Assembly (NCBI RefSeq): GCF_009914335.1
Contig: NZ_CP043925.1
Location: forward strand, 1,178,001-1,242,000
Direction: 5' to 3'
DNA from: Proteus columbae
Lineage (GTDB): Bacteria; Pseudomonadota; Gammaproteobacteria; Enterobacterales; Enterobacteriaceae
DNA length: 64,000 nucleotides
Position numbers and translations under genes: made by a program. Positions 36,761-50,091 of this stretch are shown here, piece after piece; position 1 is the first letter of the stretch; each line of letters starts with the position of its first letter. Below the pieces are notes generated by a model. The model did not search any database. It was not told the origin of the DNA and was given only the letters and a program-made list of their open reading frames with translations.

Positions 36761-38002
36761 CTATTCGCTTTTTAATAGAGAATTAAATAGCTCGATAGTA
36801 ACCGTTTCGCCAGCTGCAACTTTACCGCGTTCACGCTCTAAAACGATAAAGCAATTAGCGGCACTAAAGGAGCTATAAACATGGGAACCTTGATGCCCAG
36901 ATGTTTCCACTTGCCATACGCCCTCGGCATTAATACTGGCAATACCACGTTGGAAATCAAGACGACCCGCTGATTTTTTCAATGGAGATTGTGCAATAGC
37001 TTGGAAACGTTGCGGTGCTTTCCAATGGCTAAAACCAGATAGGCGTGCAATTAACGGTTGAACCAATTGATAGAATGTCACGGTTGCTGATACTGGATTA
37101 CCCGGTAATCCGCAGAACCATGCATTGTGTAATCGACCAAAAGCAAAGGGTTTTCCTGGTTTAATGGCTAATTTCCAAAAACCAATTTCGCCAATTTCAT
37201 CGAGAATTTGTTTGGTATAATCGGCTTCACCTACAGAAACACCACCACTGCTGATGACTAAATCTGCTTCTTGATCAGCCTTTTTAAAGGTTTCACGCAG
37301 TTTTTCTGGTGAATCAGGAATAACGCCTAAATCTAAAACTTCACATCCTAGTTTTTCAAGCATTAAACGTACCGCAAAGCGGTTGGTATCATAAATTTGT
37401 CCCGCTTTTAATGGCTGACCGATAGTTTGTAATTCATCACCCGTTGAGAAAACAGCAACTTTTAAACGACGATAAACGTGTACTGTTGCCACACCTAAAG
37501 AGGCGATTAAAGGTAATTGTGCTGTTGAAAGTTTAGTGCCAGCAGGTAATACAATGTCATTTTCTTTAATATCTTCACCAATACGGCGAATATTTTGACC
37601 TTTTTTAGCAGGCTGTGAAAAACGGACACCATGTTCGGTCACTTCGGCTTCTTCTTGCATAATGACAGTATCAACACCAGCAGGAACCATTGCCCCGGTC
37701 ATAATGCGTACACATTGCCCAGCAGGAAGTTCTCCTTCAAAAGGAATACCCGCGAACGATTTACCCGCAACAGGAAGTGGAGTTTGAGCTTCTAAGTCAG
37801 CGTAACGAAGTCCATAACCATCCATTGCCGAATTATCAAACGGCGGCACATTCAGTGGAGAGGTAATATCTTCACTTAGAATATAATCTGCGGCGTTATT
37901 TAATGGAATGTTAAGGGTATTGGTAATTGCCAACGGTTTTTCAAGTAGTTTTTCTAGCGCTTCATCAAGAGATAATAAACCGCTAACGTGACATTGACTC
38001 AT
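36761..38002 (-). CDS. moeA: Molybdopterin molybdenumtransferase MoeA
   Basis: Inserts molybdate into adenylylated molybdopterin, 413 residues. Domains in order: [17 protein letters not shown] (domain linking), [24 protein letters not shown], the MPT-binding [20 protein letters not shown], then [21 protein letters not shown] and [22 protein letters not shown]. Several start codons sit close together. I prefer the ATG at 38002, six bases after GGAG; 38005 is three bases earlier and the TTG at 38014 overlaps the ribosome site. moeB follows. Confidence 0.95.
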   Translation of the reverse strand: MSQCHVSGLLSLDEALEKLLEKPLAITNTLNIPLNNAADYILSEDITSPLNVPPFDNSAMDGYGLRYADLEAQTPLPVAGKSFAGIPFEGELPAGQCVRIMTGAMVPAGVDTVIMQEEAEVTEHGVRFSQPAKKGQNIRRIGEDIKENDIVLPAGTKLSTAQLPLIASLGVATVHVYRRLKVAVFSTGDELQTIGQPLKAGQIYDTNRFAVRLMLEKLGCEVLDLGVIPDSPEKLRETFKKADQEADLVISSGGVSVGEADYTKQILDEIGEIGFWKLAIKPGKPFAFGRLHNAWFCGLPGNPVSATVTFYQLVQPLIARLSGFSHWKAPQRFQAIAQSPLKKSAGRLDFQRGIASINAEGVWQVETSGHQGSHVYSSFSAANCFIVLERERGKVAAGETVTIELFNSLLKSE

Positions 38003-38212
38003 CATATACTCCAAGATCTATCGAAATGTTCTGTTTTATTTCATGATACTAATCTATCACGATGAACATCATCATGTCAGAGATCATCTTGTGAATAGAA
38101 AGAAATGAAACTTCTTATTGCGGAAATGTTAGTTAATTGGGTTTAATATGTTAACTATTCTGTTATTAATAAGCAGCACATTTAAAATGATAAAACAAAA
38201 TAATGGATATCC

Positions 38213-39382
38213 ATGAATACTTCAAATCACCAAAGTCATTCAGCACAAGCTTTTCATATCGCGTTTAGCGGGTTTCTTGCTTTAGTGGTTGCAATGGGAA
38301 TAGGGCGCTTTACCTTTACACCGCAAGTGCCGTTGATGATTGCAGAATATCAATTGACGTTAACAAGTGCGGGAATTGTCGCTGCATTTAATTATCTTGG
38401 TTATCTTGCAGGCTCCTATGATGCGATGAGAGCCGTTAAAGGTGTGGGATATCGCTTGTGGGCGGGTCTTTGGGGAGCCGTGATCATCACGCTGTTGTCT
38501 GCTTTTTTAAATGATGCTTTTACACATAGTATTGCACGCTTTTTTATTGGTTGGGCAAGTGGCTGGACATTAGTGCTGGTGGCTTCATGGGCTAACGAGT
38601 TACTGGCTCGCCTAAATAAACCTATATTAAGTGTGGCTGTTTATGCAGGAACGGGGGCCGGTATATTTATCAGCGGTATTCTTGCTGTGTTAATTATGAA
38701 ATGGCAAATGAGTGCGGCGGCAGGGTGGTTAATTTATGGTTCTCTTGCTTTTATTTGTGCCATATATGTGAGCTATCATCTTCCAAAGCCTTGGACAATG
38801 AGCAGAGAAGAAGTAAAAGTTACCTCTTTAACGCTTACGCCAGCGATAAAAAGGCTGATTTGGGGTTATACCTTTGCTGGGTTTGGCTATATTTTACCCG
38901 CAACTTTTCTTTCTCAAATGGCAGCAGAACGCTTTCCAGGGAGCTTAATTGCGCAATTTGTTTGGCCTGTTTTTGGTGCTTCTGCGGCATTATGTATTGG
39001 GATCGCTATTTTCACTCGTAATGTATTAAACACGCAGTTACGCTTAGCCATTACGCTTTGGTTACAAGCGTTAGGCATACTGATTGCGCTGTGGGTTCCT
39101 TCCATTACTGGGTTGGCGATAGGGGCATTTTTAATTGGTGGCGGCTTAATGTGTGCAGTACAACTGGCGTTTTTACGAGGTCGTGAATTAGCGCCTCAAC
39201 ATGGGCGTTATATGGCGGGTTTACTCACCACTTTTTATGCCATCGGACAGTTAGTTGGCCCTGTAATTTCTTCACTTTCAACAGCATTGACGGGAAAATT
39301 AGAACCTGCACTTTATGTCGCTTTTATTGTATTGATAATCGGTGGTTTTCTGGTGTGTTTAAAAGAAAAAAATCAGGCTTAA
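38213..39382 (+). CDS. YbfB/YjiJ-family MFS transporter
   Basis: A 389-residue major-facilitator protein with about 12 membrane helices. Residues 18-35 (FSGFLALVVAMGIGRFTF) and AAFNYLGYLAGSYDAM match the YbfB/YjiJ family. The substrate is unknown. It has its own spacer from moeA (divergent) and from folE. No regulator or enzyme partner is adjacent. Confidence 0.88.
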   Translation: MNTSNHQSHSAQAFHIAFSGFLALVVAMGIGRFTFTPQVPLMIAEYQLTLTSAGIVAAFNYLGYLAGSYDAMRAVKGVGYRLWAGLWGAVIITLLSAFLNDAFTHSIARFFIGWASGWTLVLVASWANELLARLNKPILSVAVYAGTGAGIFISGILAVLIMKWQMSAAAGWLIYGSLAFICAIYVSYHLPKPWTMSREEVKVTSLTLTPAIKRLIWGYTFAGFGYILPATFLSQMAAERFPGSLIAQFVWPVFGASAALCIGIAIFTRNVLNTQLRLAITLWLQALGILIALWVPSITGLAIGAFLIGGGLMCAVQLAFLRGRELAPQHGRYMAGLLTTFYAIGQLVGPVISSLSTALTGKLEPALYVAFIVLIIGGFLVCLKEKNQA

Positions 39383-39530
39383 ACTAAAAATAGCTCATAC
39401 AAAAATGCAATAATTTCATAACGAAAAATGCGGTATTGCTGGATAATGTGATTGAGGTCATCTAAAGTGTAGGCTGTTGTTGCTAAGAGCGATAACGGCT
39501 ACTTAATTAATGTGTTTATCGGAGAGTCCA

Positions 39531-40190
39531 ATGTCATCATTAAGTAAAGAGGCGCAATGGGTGCACGCTGCGTTAGTTGAACGCGGTTTGGAAACGCCTC
39601 TTCGTGAACCGAAACTCTCTCCAAGTGAGAGCAAACAGCAAATTGAACATCATATGACAGAAGTGATGAAGCTGTTAAATCTAGATTTAAGCGACGATAG
39701 TTTAGCTGAAACTCCTCGTCGTATCGCTAAAATGTATGTTGATGAAATTTTCTCAGGGCTGGATTACCACAACTTCCCAAAAATCACACTAATCGAAAAT
39801 AAAATGCAAGTTGATGAAATGGTGACAGTACGAGATATCACATTAACAAGTACTTGCGAACACCACTTTGTCACCATTGATGGTAAAGCCATTGTGGCTT
39901 ATATCCCGAAAGATAAAGTGATTGGGTTATCTAAAATTAATCGAATTGTGCAATTCTTTGCTCAGCGTCCTCAAGTTCAAGAGCGCTTAACACAGCAAAT
40001 CCTTATCGCATTACAAACGTTACTAGGCACAAAAAATGTGGCTGTTTCTATTGATGCGGTTCACTATTGTGTTAAAGCTCGTGGTATTCGTGATGCAACT
40101 AGTGCAACAACAACAACTTCATTAGGCGGGTTATTTAAATCTAGTCAAAATACGCGTCAGGAGTTTCTGCGCGCTGTTCGTCATCTTTGA
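39531..40190 (+). CDS. folE: GTP cyclohydrolase I FolE
   Basis: Opens the folate pathway by converting GTP to 7,8-dihydroneopterin triphosphate. The product is 219 residues. The zinc and catalytic region [15 protein letters not shown], the GTP-binding [13 protein letters not shown], and [11 protein letters not shown] are visible. ATG 39531 is preceded by GGAGAG at eight bases and gives the family N-terminus [15 protein letters not shown]. The longer frame from 39510 adds seven residues without support. It precedes yeiB by 13 bases, as in E. coli. Confidence 0.96.
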   Translation: MSSLSKEAQWVHAALVERGLETPLREPKLSPSESKQQIEHHMTEVMKLLNLDLSDDSLAETPRRIAKMYVDEIFSGLDYHNFPKITLIENKMQVDEMVTVRDITLTSTCEHHFVTIDGKAIVAYIPKDKVIGLSKINRIVQFFAQRPQVQERLTQQILIALQTLLGTKNVAVSIDAVHYCVKARGIRDATSATTTTSLGGLFKSSQNTRQEFLRAVRHL

Positions 40191-40203
40191 GATTTAAATA
40201 AAA

Positions 40204-42092
<1,889 letters not shown>

Positions 42093-42162
42093 TTAATGAC
42101 GCAAACAACGAATGACTTTCATAATAGTTAAGGCTACTTGAGCGGCGATAGGGAAGCAAGAA

Positions 42163-42196
42163 AAAAGCGCCTCATATTAAGTAATGACGCGCTTTT
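42163..42196 (-). terminator. Terminator of maeA
   Basis: AAAAGCGC (42163-42170) and GCGCTTTT (42189-42196) form an 8-bp stem with an 18-base loop, 29 bases after the maeA stop on the minus strand. Confidence 0.6.
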
Positions 42197-42224
42197 CGGA
42201 ATGGTACTTAGTGTTTCAAACTAC

Positions 42225-43922
42225 TTAGAACGAGGTTCTTTTGTAAATACGGTACTCTGGTGACCAATAGTTACGTTCAATTGCTTCTTCTAATGCTGAA
42301 TCAGAAGTCACAGTAGCAACACCTTGTACTTGTGCTTCTTTTGCAACTTGTTTTGCGATATAGCGAGAAACCTGTTGAATATCAGACAGTAAAGGTAATA
42401 GAGAGCCATCACCCTCTTTTGCCATTGGTGAGCAATCTGCTAATGCGCGACTTGCCACCATCAGCATGGCATCAGTAACACGTTTGGCACCACATGCGAT
42501 AACACCTAATCCAATACCTGGGAAGATATAAGAGTTGTTGCACTGTGCAATTGGATATTCTTTATCTTTGTATTTAACTGGTGCAAATGGGCTGCCTGTT
42601 GCCACTAATGCTTGTCCATCAGTCCAGTTGATAATATCTTCAGGACGCGCCTCTACACGAGACGTTGGGTTAGATAATGGCATTACGATAGGGCGTTCAC
42701 AGTGTTTGTGCATTTCACGAATAATTTCTTCAGTGAATAAGCCAGCTTGTCCTGAAACACCAATCAAAATAGTTGGTTTTGCATTCTTAACCACTTCTAA
42801 CAGTGAAATCGCATCGCTTTCGGTTTGCCAATCAGCAATAGTTTCGCTTTTTTGGATAAGTTTGCTTTGGAAATCAAGTAAATTTGGCAGTTTGTCCGTT
42901 AATAAGCCGAAACGGTCAACCATAAAGATACGTTCACGCGCTTGCTCATCACTTAAACCTTCAGATTTCATTTGGGCGATGATTTGCTCGGCAATACCAC
43001 AACCCGCAGAACCTGCGCCTAAGAAAGTGACAGTTTGGTCTTTTAATTGGCGACCCGCAGCACGACTTGCTGCAATTAGACTACCTAAAGTGACCGACGC
43101 TGTGCCTTGAATATCATCATTAAAGCAACATAATTCATCACGATAACGATTTAATAAAGGCATCGCATTTTTTTGTGCGAAATCTTCAAATTGTAGTAAA
43201 ACATTTGGCCAGCGACGTTTAACAGCTTGGATAAACTCATCGACAAACTCGTTATATTCATCACCTGTAATACGAGGATGACGCCATCCCATATACAGTG
43301 GATCGTTTAAGCGTTGTGGATTATTCGTTCCCACATCCAGCACAACAGGCAGGGTGTAAGCTGGGCTAATACCACCACACGCGGTATATAAAGAGAGTTT
43401 ACCGATAGGAATACCCATACCACCGATACCTTGGTCACCTAAACCAAGAATACGTTCGCCATCAGTCACAACAATCACTTTTACGTTTTGTTTAGTGGCA
43501 TTTTGTAGCATATCGTCGATATTGGCGCGGTTAGGGTAAGAGATAAATAAACCGCGAGCGCGACGATAAATATCGGAGAAATGTTCACAGGCTTCACCCA
43601 CTGTTGGTGTGTAAATGATTGGCATCATTTCAGTGAGGTGAGATTCTAATAAACGGTAAAATAGAGTTTCGTTAGTGTCTTGAATATTTCTTAGGTAAAT
43701 ATGTTTATCGTTATCGTTTTTGAAATCAAGATATTGGCGATAAGCGCGTTCAACCTGCTCTTCAATGGTTTCTACTGCTTCAGGCAGTAAACCATGTAAG
43801 TTAAAGGTACTGCGTTCTTCATCGCTAAAAGCACTACCTTTATTTAACAGGGGAAATTCAAGCAGGATTGGGCCTGCATACGGGATGTAGAGAGGGCGTT
43901 TACTTTCGTGTTCCAGTTCCAT
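42225..43922 (-). CDS. maeA: NAD-dependent malic enzyme MaeA
   Basis: Oxidatively decarboxylates malate to pyruvate using NAD+. The 565-residue product equals the E. coli length. Features include [45 protein letters not shown], the metal-binding [11 protein letters not shown], the dinucleotide site [14 protein letters not shown], and [16 protein letters not shown] 43922 aligns with the family; the longer frame from 43952 adds ten residues with no support. It is monocistronic. It fits a C4-dicarboxylate theme with DctA, DcuC and the lyase cluster. Confidence 0.96.
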   Translation of the reverse strand: MELEHESKRPLYIPYAGPILLEFPLLNKGSAFSDEERSTFNLHGLLPEAVETIEEQVERAYRQYLDFKNDNDKHIYLRNIQDTNETLFYRLLESHLTEMMPIIYTPTVGEACEHFSDIYRRARGLFISYPNRANIDDMLQNATKQNVKVIVVTDGERILGLGDQGIGGMGIPIGKLSLYTACGGISPAYTLPVVLDVGTNNPQRLNDPLYMGWRHPRITGDEYNEFVDEFIQAVKRRWPNVLLQFEDFAQKNAMPLLNRYRDELCCFNDDIQGTASVTLGSLIAASRAAGRQLKDQTVTFLGAGSAGCGIAEQIIAQMKSEGLSDEQARERIFMVDRFGLLTDKLPNLLDFQSKLIQKSETIADWQTESDAISLLEVVKNAKPTILIGVSGQAGLFTEEIIREMHKHCERPIVMPLSNPTSRVEARPEDIINWTDGQALVATGSPFAPVKYKDKEYPIAQCNNSYIFPGIGLGVIACGAKRVTDAMLMVASRALADCSPMAKEGDGSLLPLLSDIQQVSRYIAKQVAKEAQVQGVATVTSDSALEEAIERNYWSPEYRIYKRTSF

Positions 43923-44066
43923 GAAAAATACTCTTGTAAGGCAGTTAGTCACATGACAATTGTAGATCCTACAAAATAATAAAAATATGTACAGCTTATG
44001 TTATTTTTTTATGATTTTTATGCTTGGAAATGAGAGATAGATACGGTTGTTACAACTTTTTCTGGT

Positions 44067-44102
44067 AAGCATCAGCAAAATTTACATGCTGATGCTTTTT
44101 TT
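44067..44102 (+). terminator. Plus-strand-oriented hairpin between maeA and cdd
   Basis: AAGCATCAGCA (44067-44077) pairs with TGCTGATGCTT (44087-44097) in a perfect 11-bp stem followed by seven T on the plus strand, although the flanking genes lie on the minus strand. On the minus strand only two T follow. It could still end cdd transcripts. Confidence 0.5.
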
Positions 44103-44136
44103 AGGAGAGATTTTTAGAGGAATAAGTTAAAACTTT

Positions 44137-45021
44137 TTACAAAGTGATGCGTTGCATTTGGCGGCAACCTAAAGCAGTTAATGTTGCTTGTGTTGCATCC
44201 CATTGCGTTAAAATTGTCTCTGCTTTTTCAATTAAGACTGCAGATCCAATATCCATCACACACTCACCTGCCATATTTAATAAAATTAATGCCGCTTGTA
44301 ATGGCGGTAAACTTGGGTTAAATGCGGCATTTTCAGCGTAGCTACCTTGGAAAATTTTGCCATTTTTCATTTGAACAGCAATACCACTGTGCGATCCACT
44401 ATAAGGAGCATGGCTACGATTGGCAGCTTGTAGTGCCTGTTGTGCTAATTCACTAGGGTTATCAATTTTGTAACCGTGATTAACTTTATCCATTAATAAA
44501 GAGGTGATATTGAGATCTTTCGGGCCAAAGCTATCAGGTAAATAATCGCCTAATGTTGCCATTTTTCTACCCGGCAACTGAATTTGAATATGGGTGCCAC
44601 TGTTCAATTCGTTCATAAACTGGCGACAATGACCACAAGGTGTATAGTTAACGGTGACTGAGATTAAGCGAGATTCACCACGTAACCATGCATGAGTCAC
44701 GGCGCTTTGTTCAGCATGAACCGTTTGTTGTAGCGGTGCGCCAGCAAATTCCATATTGGCACCGAAATAGATATTACCACTTTCGCCACGAGCAATCGCA
44801 CCCACTTTGAAATTAGAGATTGGCGCGACAGCACAAGCTGCGGCAACTGGTAAAAGTGCTAGGGCTAAGGCATCATCATTACATTGTAACTGTGTTTTTA
44901 TGGCATTGACCTGTTCTGCCGTAAACATTGCAGGGAATTCATCCTGCTCAAGATAAGGAGCAAGTGCTTGTTGTAACTGAGGGGATAAATCTGACCAAAT
45001 TGCCTGAAAACGAGTATGCAT
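44137..45021 (-). CDS. cdd: Cytidine deaminase Cdd
   Basis: Deaminates cytidine and deoxycytidine. The product is 294 residues, the E. coli length. The catalytic zinc domain shows the HAEQS motif ([11 protein letters not shown], His/Glu) and [12 protein letters not shown]. The C-terminal half is the inactive repeat domain ([34 protein letters not shown]). ATG 45021 (MHTRFQAIW) aligns with the family, with GGGAG upstream. yohK-yohJ lie beyond a terminator on the same strand, the E. coli order. Confidence 0.96.
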   Translation of the reverse strand: MHTRFQAIWSDLSPQLQQALAPYLEQDEFPAMFTAEQVNAIKTQLQCNDDALALALLPVAAACAVAPISNFKVGAIARGESGNIYFGANMEFAGAPLQQTVHAEQSAVTHAWLRGESRLISVTVNYTPCGHCRQFMNELNSGTHIQIQLPGRKMATLGDYLPDSFGPKDLNITSLLMDKVNHGYKIDNPSELAQQALQAANRSHAPYSGSHSGIAVQMKNGKIFQGSYAENAAFNPSLPPLQAALILLNMAGECVMDIGSAVLIEKAETILTQWDATQATLTALGCRQMQRITL

Positions 45022-45160
45022 ACATGAGTCTCCCATTAATCTTTCTGTATTATAAGATTCTAGGCATCTTTACCCATTCTTATATGTGATGAAAATCATA
45101 TTTTCAATGAAACAATTGCAACAAATTCATTAATTGAGAGATGTATCTCAAATTTATAGT

Positions 45161-45198
45161 AAAAATCCCCGAAATAACTTTAATTAAATCGAGGATTT
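45161..45198 (-). terminator. Terminator of yohJ-yohK
   Basis: AAATCCCCGA (45163-45172) pairs with TCGAGGATTT (45189-45198). On the minus strand the mismatch becomes a U-G wobble and T residues follow. Confidence 0.65.
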
Positions 45199-45221
45199 AA
45201 GAATGGAGAATAAGAAAGGTA

Positions 45222-45923
45222 TCAACTATAAAGATGCAAAATAATAGGGAAGATAAATGGCGCTGTAAGGGAAGTAATAATCCCACAGGTCATTAATGCC
45301 AGTGAGCTATAAGCACCTTCAATATAATCGACTTCAGCCGCTCTTGCTGTTCCCACTGCGTGAGAAACGGTTCCCATTGCTAAACCACGAGATGCGTGAG
45401 TAGGAATACGCAGTATTTTAAAGAGTGTGTGACCAAAAATGGCACCTAAAATACCTACTGCAATAACACATGCAGCACTGATTGCAGGAATACCACCGAT
45501 GGAATCTGCGACAGCCATTGCGATAGGTGTTGTCACTGATTTAGGTAAAATTGATGCAGCAATTTCGGGTGTTGCTCCTGCCCATAAGGCAATCGCAGTA
45601 CCACTGACCATTGCGGCAATACTACCGATAAAGCAAATACTGATCAGCGATTTCCACTGTGCGCGAATTTGGTGTAATTGCTGATAAAGTGGAATGGCTA
45701 AGGCAACCACAGCCGGTTGCAATAAGTCATTTAAAATACGACTACCGGCAAAATAATGCTCATAAGGTGTATGAGTGATTAATAAAATAGGAATAATAAC
45801 CGCAATACCTATAAGCAAGGGGTTCAATATAGGCAATTTATAACGAGCAGCAAGTTTACGTGATAAATAAAAGACAATTATGGTTAAAGGAAGTGACCAC
45901 CAAATATTCATTAACATTAACAT
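45222..45923 (-). CDS. yohK: LrgB/CidB-family membrane protein YohK
   Basis: A 233-residue polytopic protein of the LrgB/CidB family, with the block SILPKSVTTPIAMAVADSIGGIPAISAACVI. It pairs with YohJ. The family is linked to murein-hydrolase control, and to glycolate or pyruvate transport in plants and other bacteria. Three close ATGs (45923, 45917, 45911) are possible starts. The first overlaps the end of yohJ by seven bases, giving coupled translation. Confidence 0.92.
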   Translation of the reverse strand: MLMLMNIWWSLPLTIIVFYLSRKLAARYKLPILNPLLIGIAVIIPILLITHTPYEHYFAGSRILNDLLQPAVVALAIPLYQQLHQIRAQWKSLISICFIGSIAAMVSGTAIALWAGATPEIAASILPKSVTTPIAMAVADSIGGIPAISAACVIAVGILGAIFGHTLFKILRIPTHASRGLAMGTVSHAVGTARAAEVDYIEGAYSSLALMTCGIITSLTAPFIFPIILHLYS

Positions 45924-46393
45924 TTTTTCTTCTCACTTAACGCTGTATCGTCGTCTTTCTGTTGCGTTTTTTCTACAACGTCCTCAACTATGTCAGGTTT
46001 TGCACCCACGATAATGCGCTCACGGTGAACATAGTGTGAGCAATAAGCGACTAATGCCATAACACCAAAGGTACTTACCACACTTGCTAAAACAATAGGG
46101 AAAAGTTGCTGACTTAATAAGTCATAATAATTCATTACTGCCACTCCGATAGGAATAAAGAGTAATGTCATATTTTTTAAGAGGATATTGGCACCCGGTT
46201 TAACCCAGCGCAAAGGGATAAGCTGGAAAGCAAGTAAACCGAAGAGAATAAGTAAGCCAACAATGCTGCCTGGAACCGCGAAGGGTAGAAGGGCTGAAAT
46301 AAGATTACCCGCAAAGAGACAAAGATAAAGTACCAAAAAAGATCGTAGATAATGCCAAAGTGTAATCTGCAATCGTGCCCGTTTAGATTTCAT
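45917..46393 (-). CDS. yohJ: LrgA/CidA-family holin-like protein YohJ
   Basis: A small membrane protein of the LrgA/CidA family with four hydrophobic segments, including SFLVLYLCLFAGNLISALLP, VPGSIVGLLILFGLLAF and MTLLFIPIGVAVMNYYDL. I start at ATG 46393 (MKSKRARLQ, 158 residues) with GGGA upstream. An ATG at 46429 would add 12 residues and cannot be excluded. The C-terminus is longer and more charged than in E. coli. It overlaps yohK. Confidence 0.88.
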   Translation of the reverse strand: MKSKRARLQITLWHYLRSFLVLYLCLFAGNLISALLPFAVPGSIVGLLILFGLLAFQLIPLRWVKPGANILLKNMTLLFIPIGVAVMNYYDLLSQQLFPIVLASVVSTFGVMALVAYCSHYVHRERIIVGAKPDIVEDVVEKTQQKDDDTALSEKKKC

Positions 46394-46465
46394 AAGTAAG
46401 TGTCCCAAATCAACTAACAGATTTATCATACACCGATTTTGAAAGTGTGCTACGGATCACAATAA

Positions 46466-46495
46466 AAAAAGAGCGGGGCTCTTATAGAACCCCGC
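46466..46495 (-). terminator. Terminator of metG
   Basis: GCGGGGCTCT (46473-46482) pairs with AGAACCCCGC (46486-46495). On the minus strand a run of seven T follows. Confidence 0.9.
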
Positions 46496-46527
46496 CATTT
46501 ATTGATTTGGCAAATGAATCTTGGTTG

Positions 46528-48555
46528 TTATTTCACTTGCTGACCCGGTTTTGCACCAGAATCTGGGCTAAGTAAGAAGATATCTTTATCGCCAGGTCCT
46601 GCCGCCATTACCATGCCTTCTGAAATACCAAAACGCATTTTACGAGGTGCTAAGTTTGCCACCATTACCGTTAAACGACCTTCCAACACTTTCGGATCTG
46701 GGTATGCTGTACGAATGCCAGAAAAGACTTGGCGAGTCTCACCACCTAAGTCCAAAATTAGCTTCAGTAACTTATCTGATCCTTCAACAAAATCAGCTTG
46801 TTTAATTTCAGCGATACGCATATCGATTTTCGCAAAATCATCAAACTTAATCGTTTCTTGAATTGGTGAATCTGCTAATGGTCCTGTGACTTCTTTTACA
46901 GGTGCAATGGTGCTTTTAGATGCTTCAACCATTGCATTGGCTTTATCCATTTCAATACGGTTAAACAGTGCTTTGAATTTGGTGATTTCTGTACCTAAAA
47001 GTGGTTGTGCAAGCGCATCCCATGTTAATTCGGTTTGCAAAAAGGCTTCTGAACGTTCTGTTAATGAAGGTAAAACAGGTTTCAGATATGTCATCAGTAC
47101 GCGGAATAAGTTAATACCCATTGTACAGATAGCTTGTAGCTGTGCATCTTGACCTTCTTGTTTTGCTACAACCCACGGCGCTTTTTCATCAATATAGCGG
47201 TTGGCTTCATCCGCTAATGCCATGATTTCACGAACTGCTTTACCAAATTCACGATTTTCAAATGACTGTGCGATAGTTTCTTTCATATCAACAAAGTGTT
47301 GATAAAGCTTAGCATCATCTAAAGAATCTGCTAATTTGCCATCAAAACGCTTGCTGATAAAACCTGCTGTACGTGATGCAAGGTTAACGACTTTATTAAC
47401 AATATCGCTGTTAACACGTTGAACAAAGTCTTCTAAGTTTAGGTCAATATCATCAATGCGTGAGGAAAGTTTTGCTGCATAGTAATAGCGTAGGCAATCT
47501 GCATCAAAATGATCAAGATAAGCACGCGCTGTAATAAAGGTGCCACGAGATTTTGACATCTTCGCGCCATTTACAGTGACATAACCGTGAACAAACAGGT
47601 TGGTTGGCTTGCGGTATTCGCTGCCTTCTAACATGGCTGGCCAGAATAAGCTGTGGAAATAGACGATATCTTTACCAATAAAGTGATAAAGGTCTGCTTT
47701 GCTGTCTTTATTCCAAAACTCATCAAAACTTAAATCACCACGTTTTTCACATAAGTTTAAGAAAGAACTCATGTAGCCGATTGGTGCATCTAGCCATACA
47801 TAGAAATATTTACCCGGTGCATCTGGGATTTCAAATCCAAAATAAGGTGCGTCACGAGTGATATCCCACTGTTGTAAACCGCTGTCGAACCACTCTTGCA
47901 TTTTATTTGCAACTTGCTCTTGCAGAGCGCCAGAGCGTATCCACTCTTGTAACATATTGCTAAATGCAGGTAAGTCGAAGAAATAGTGCTCAGTTTCACG
48001 CATAACAGGCGTTGAACCTGATACAACAGAGCGTGGGTTGATTAATTCGGTTGGGCTGTAAGTAGAGCCACAAACTTCACAGTTATCACCATATTGGTCT
48101 GGCGCTTTACATTTAGGGCAAGTGCCTTTTACAAAGCGGTCAGGCAAAAACATGCCTTTTTCTTCATCATAAAGCTGAGAAATAGTTTTGCTTTTGATGT
48201 GACCATTTTTTTTCAGTGCAAGATAAATTTTAGTCGATAATTGGCGACTCTCTTCACTGTGTGTAGAGTGATAATTGTCGTAACTGATATTAAAGCCAGC
48301 AAAATCCTGCTGATGCTCTTTGCTCATTTCTTCAATCATGGCTTCTGGTGTAATACCCAGTTGTTGAGCTTTCAGCATAATTGGCGTGCCGTGGGCGTCA
48401 TCAGCGCAGATGAAATGAACTTCTTTGCCGCGCATTCGTTGATAACGGACCCAGATATCAGCCTGAATGTGCTCAAGGATATGACCGAGATGAATTGAAC
48501 CGTTAGCATAAGGTAACGCGCAGGTTACCAATAATTTATTCGCGACGTGAGACAT
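46528..48555 (-). CDS. metG: Methionine-tRNA ligase MetG
   Basis: Charges tRNA-Met. The 675-residue product has the HIGH motif ([11 protein letters not shown]), a zinc knuckle of four cysteines ([20 protein letters not shown]), the KMSKS loop ([11 protein letters not shown]), the anticodon-binding helical domain, and a C-terminal EMAP/Trbp dimerisation domain (from about residue 575, [27 protein letters not shown]). It is divergent from mrp, the E. coli arrangement. Confidence 0.97.
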   Translation of the reverse strand: MSHVANKLLVTCALPYANGSIHLGHILEHIQADIWVRYQRMRGKEVHFICADDAHGTPIMLKAQQLGITPEAMIEEMSKEHQQDFAGFNISYDNYHSTHSEESRQLSTKIYLALKKNGHIKSKTISQLYDEEKGMFLPDRFVKGTCPKCKAPDQYGDNCEVCGSTYSPTELINPRSVVSGSTPVMRETEHYFFDLPAFSNMLQEWIRSGALQEQVANKMQEWFDSGLQQWDITRDAPYFGFEIPDAPGKYFYVWLDAPIGYMSSFLNLCEKRGDLSFDEFWNKDSKADLYHFIGKDIVYFHSLFWPAMLEGSEYRKPTNLFVHGYVTVNGAKMSKSRGTFITARAYLDHFDADCLRYYYAAKLSSRIDDIDLNLEDFVQRVNSDIVNKVVNLASRTAGFISKRFDGKLADSLDDAKLYQHFVDMKETIAQSFENREFGKAVREIMALADEANRYIDEKAPWVVAKQEGQDAQLQAICTMGINLFRVLMTYLKPVLPSLTERSEAFLQTELTWDALAQPLLGTEITKFKALFNRIEMDKANAMVEASKSTIAPVKEVTGPLADSPIQETIKFDDFAKIDMRIAEIKQADFVEGSDKLLKLILDLGGETRQVFSGIRTAYPDPKVLEGRLTVMVANLAPRKMRFGISEGMVMAAGPGDKDIFLLSPDSGAKPGQQVK

Positions 48556-48759
48556 AGTAAGGATCTTACTTCCATAAAATTAATAAAAGGGACTTTGATG
48601 TTAACCGATCCGTCATGATGTCGCTAGGGCAATAATCGAGTTTTTGCAAGAGAAATTTCAGTTGGCAAATTGAGGTAAGGCATTAACGTAGTCATCTACT
48701 ATCTGATATGATAGATGCACTCATATATTTAATAAATAATGAAAACGAGAGGAGCCGGG

Positions 48760-49872
48760 ATGAGTGATAAATCCCCCGAGCAGACCACCCCTGAGATTCT
48801 GAACGAAAAAGTTTCAGGTGTCTTGTCTACTTTTGAACACCCGACATTGAAGCGTAATCTGCTTTCTCTAAAAGCATTACATCAATGTGCGATGATTGAC
48901 GATGTTCTTCATATCGAGTTAGTGATGCCATTTGTTTGGAAAAAACCTTTCCAAGTCCTAATCGAAGAAAAAACAGCTGAACTTCGCAACATCACTGGTG
49001 CAAAAGCCATTGAATGGAAACTCAAGCACAATATTTCAACCTTACGCCGTGCAAATGATCTACCAGGCGTTAATGGTGTGCGTAATATTCTTGCTGTGAG
49101 CTCTGGTAAAGGTGGCGTTGGTAAATCAAGTACAGCAGTTAACCTTGCATTAGCTCTTGCACAAGAAGGCGCTAAAGTAGGTATTCTTGATGCTGATATT
49201 TATGGGCCATCTATTCCGAATATGTTGGGTACCACAATGGAGCGTCCAACGTCTCCTGATGGACAACATATGGCACCGATTATGGCTTATGGTTTAGCAT
49301 CTAACTCTATCGGTTATTTAGTTACAGATGATAATGCAATGGTATGGCGTGGTCCTATGGCGAGCAAAGCATTAATGCAAATGCTCCAAGATACGCTGTG
49401 GCCTGATTTGGATTATCTCGTTATCGATATGCCGCCGGGAACAGGTGATATCCAATTAACCTTATCTCAAAATATCCCTGTAACCGCTGCGGTTGTGGTA
49501 ACAACACCACAAGATATCGCGCTGGTGGATGCAATGAAAGGGATCGTCATGTTTAAGAAAGTCAATGTACCTGTATTAGGTATTATTGAAAACATGAGCG
49601 CACATATTTGTAGTAACTGTGGTCACCTTGAACCTATCTTTGGTACTGGTGGTGCGGCGAAATTGGCAGAGAAATATCATTGCCAATTATTAGGTCAAGT
49701 TCCTCTTCATATCTCTTTACGTGAAGACTTAGACCGTGGGCAACCAACAGTGATGCGTGATCCTGAAGGCGAGTTTGCTGATATTTATCGCGAAATCGCG
49801 TCAACAGTGTCTGCTCAAATGTATTGGGATGGCGATGCAATCCCAACGGAAATTTCTTTCCGCGCAGTGTAA
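48760..49872 (+). CDS. Iron-sulfur cluster carrier ATPase Mrp/ApbC
   Basis: A P-loop Mrp/NBP35-type protein that carries and transfers [4Fe-4S] clusters. The 370-residue product has an N-terminal MIP18-like domain, the Walker motif SSGKGGVGKSSTAVNLA, VIDMPPGTGDIQLTLSQ, and the cluster-binding CSNCGH motif. The ATG at 48760 has GAGGAG at good distance; the upstream in-frame start at 48739 is not supported. It is divergent from metG. It could be relevant to Fe-S supply for MoaA, DinG and the hydrogenase. Confidence 0.95.
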   Translation: MSDKSPEQTTPEILNEKVSGVLSTFEHPTLKRNLLSLKALHQCAMIDDVLHIELVMPFVWKKPFQVLIEEKTAELRNITGAKAIEWKLKHNISTLRRANDLPGVNGVRNILAVSSGKGGVGKSSTAVNLALALAQEGAKVGILDADIYGPSIPNMLGTTMERPTSPDGQHMAPIMAYGLASNSIGYLVTDDNAMVWRGPMASKALMQMLQDTLWPDLDYLVIDMPPGTGDIQLTLSQNIPVTAAVVVTTPQDIALVDAMKGIVMFKKVNVPVLGIIENMSAHICSNCGHLEPIFGTGGAAKLAEKYHCQLLGQVPLHISLREDLDRGQPTVMRDPEGEFADIYREIASTVSAQMYWDGDAIPTEISFRAV

Positions 49873-49907
49873 TGACAGTAAAATAATACGTTGAGTTATT
49901 TGCTGAT

Positions 49908-49937
49908 TTAAATGGAGAGCCATTGGCTTTCCATTTT
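49908..49937 (+). terminator. Terminator of mrp
   Basis: AAATGGAGAGCC (49908-49919) and GGCTTTCCATTT (49923-49934) pair with one wobble, and T residues follow. Confidence 0.85.
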
Positions 49938-50091
49938 TTATATGCGATTTCCGACTGTTTTTGATAAAAAACGAATAGATTTCTGGTTTTACGCTGGAAC
50001 CAGAGTGATTTCAAAACTATAATCTGCGCTAGCGTAATATTTACATATTATTACGTTATCCCTCTTTTTATTTCAAACCAGGTTTTTGATT

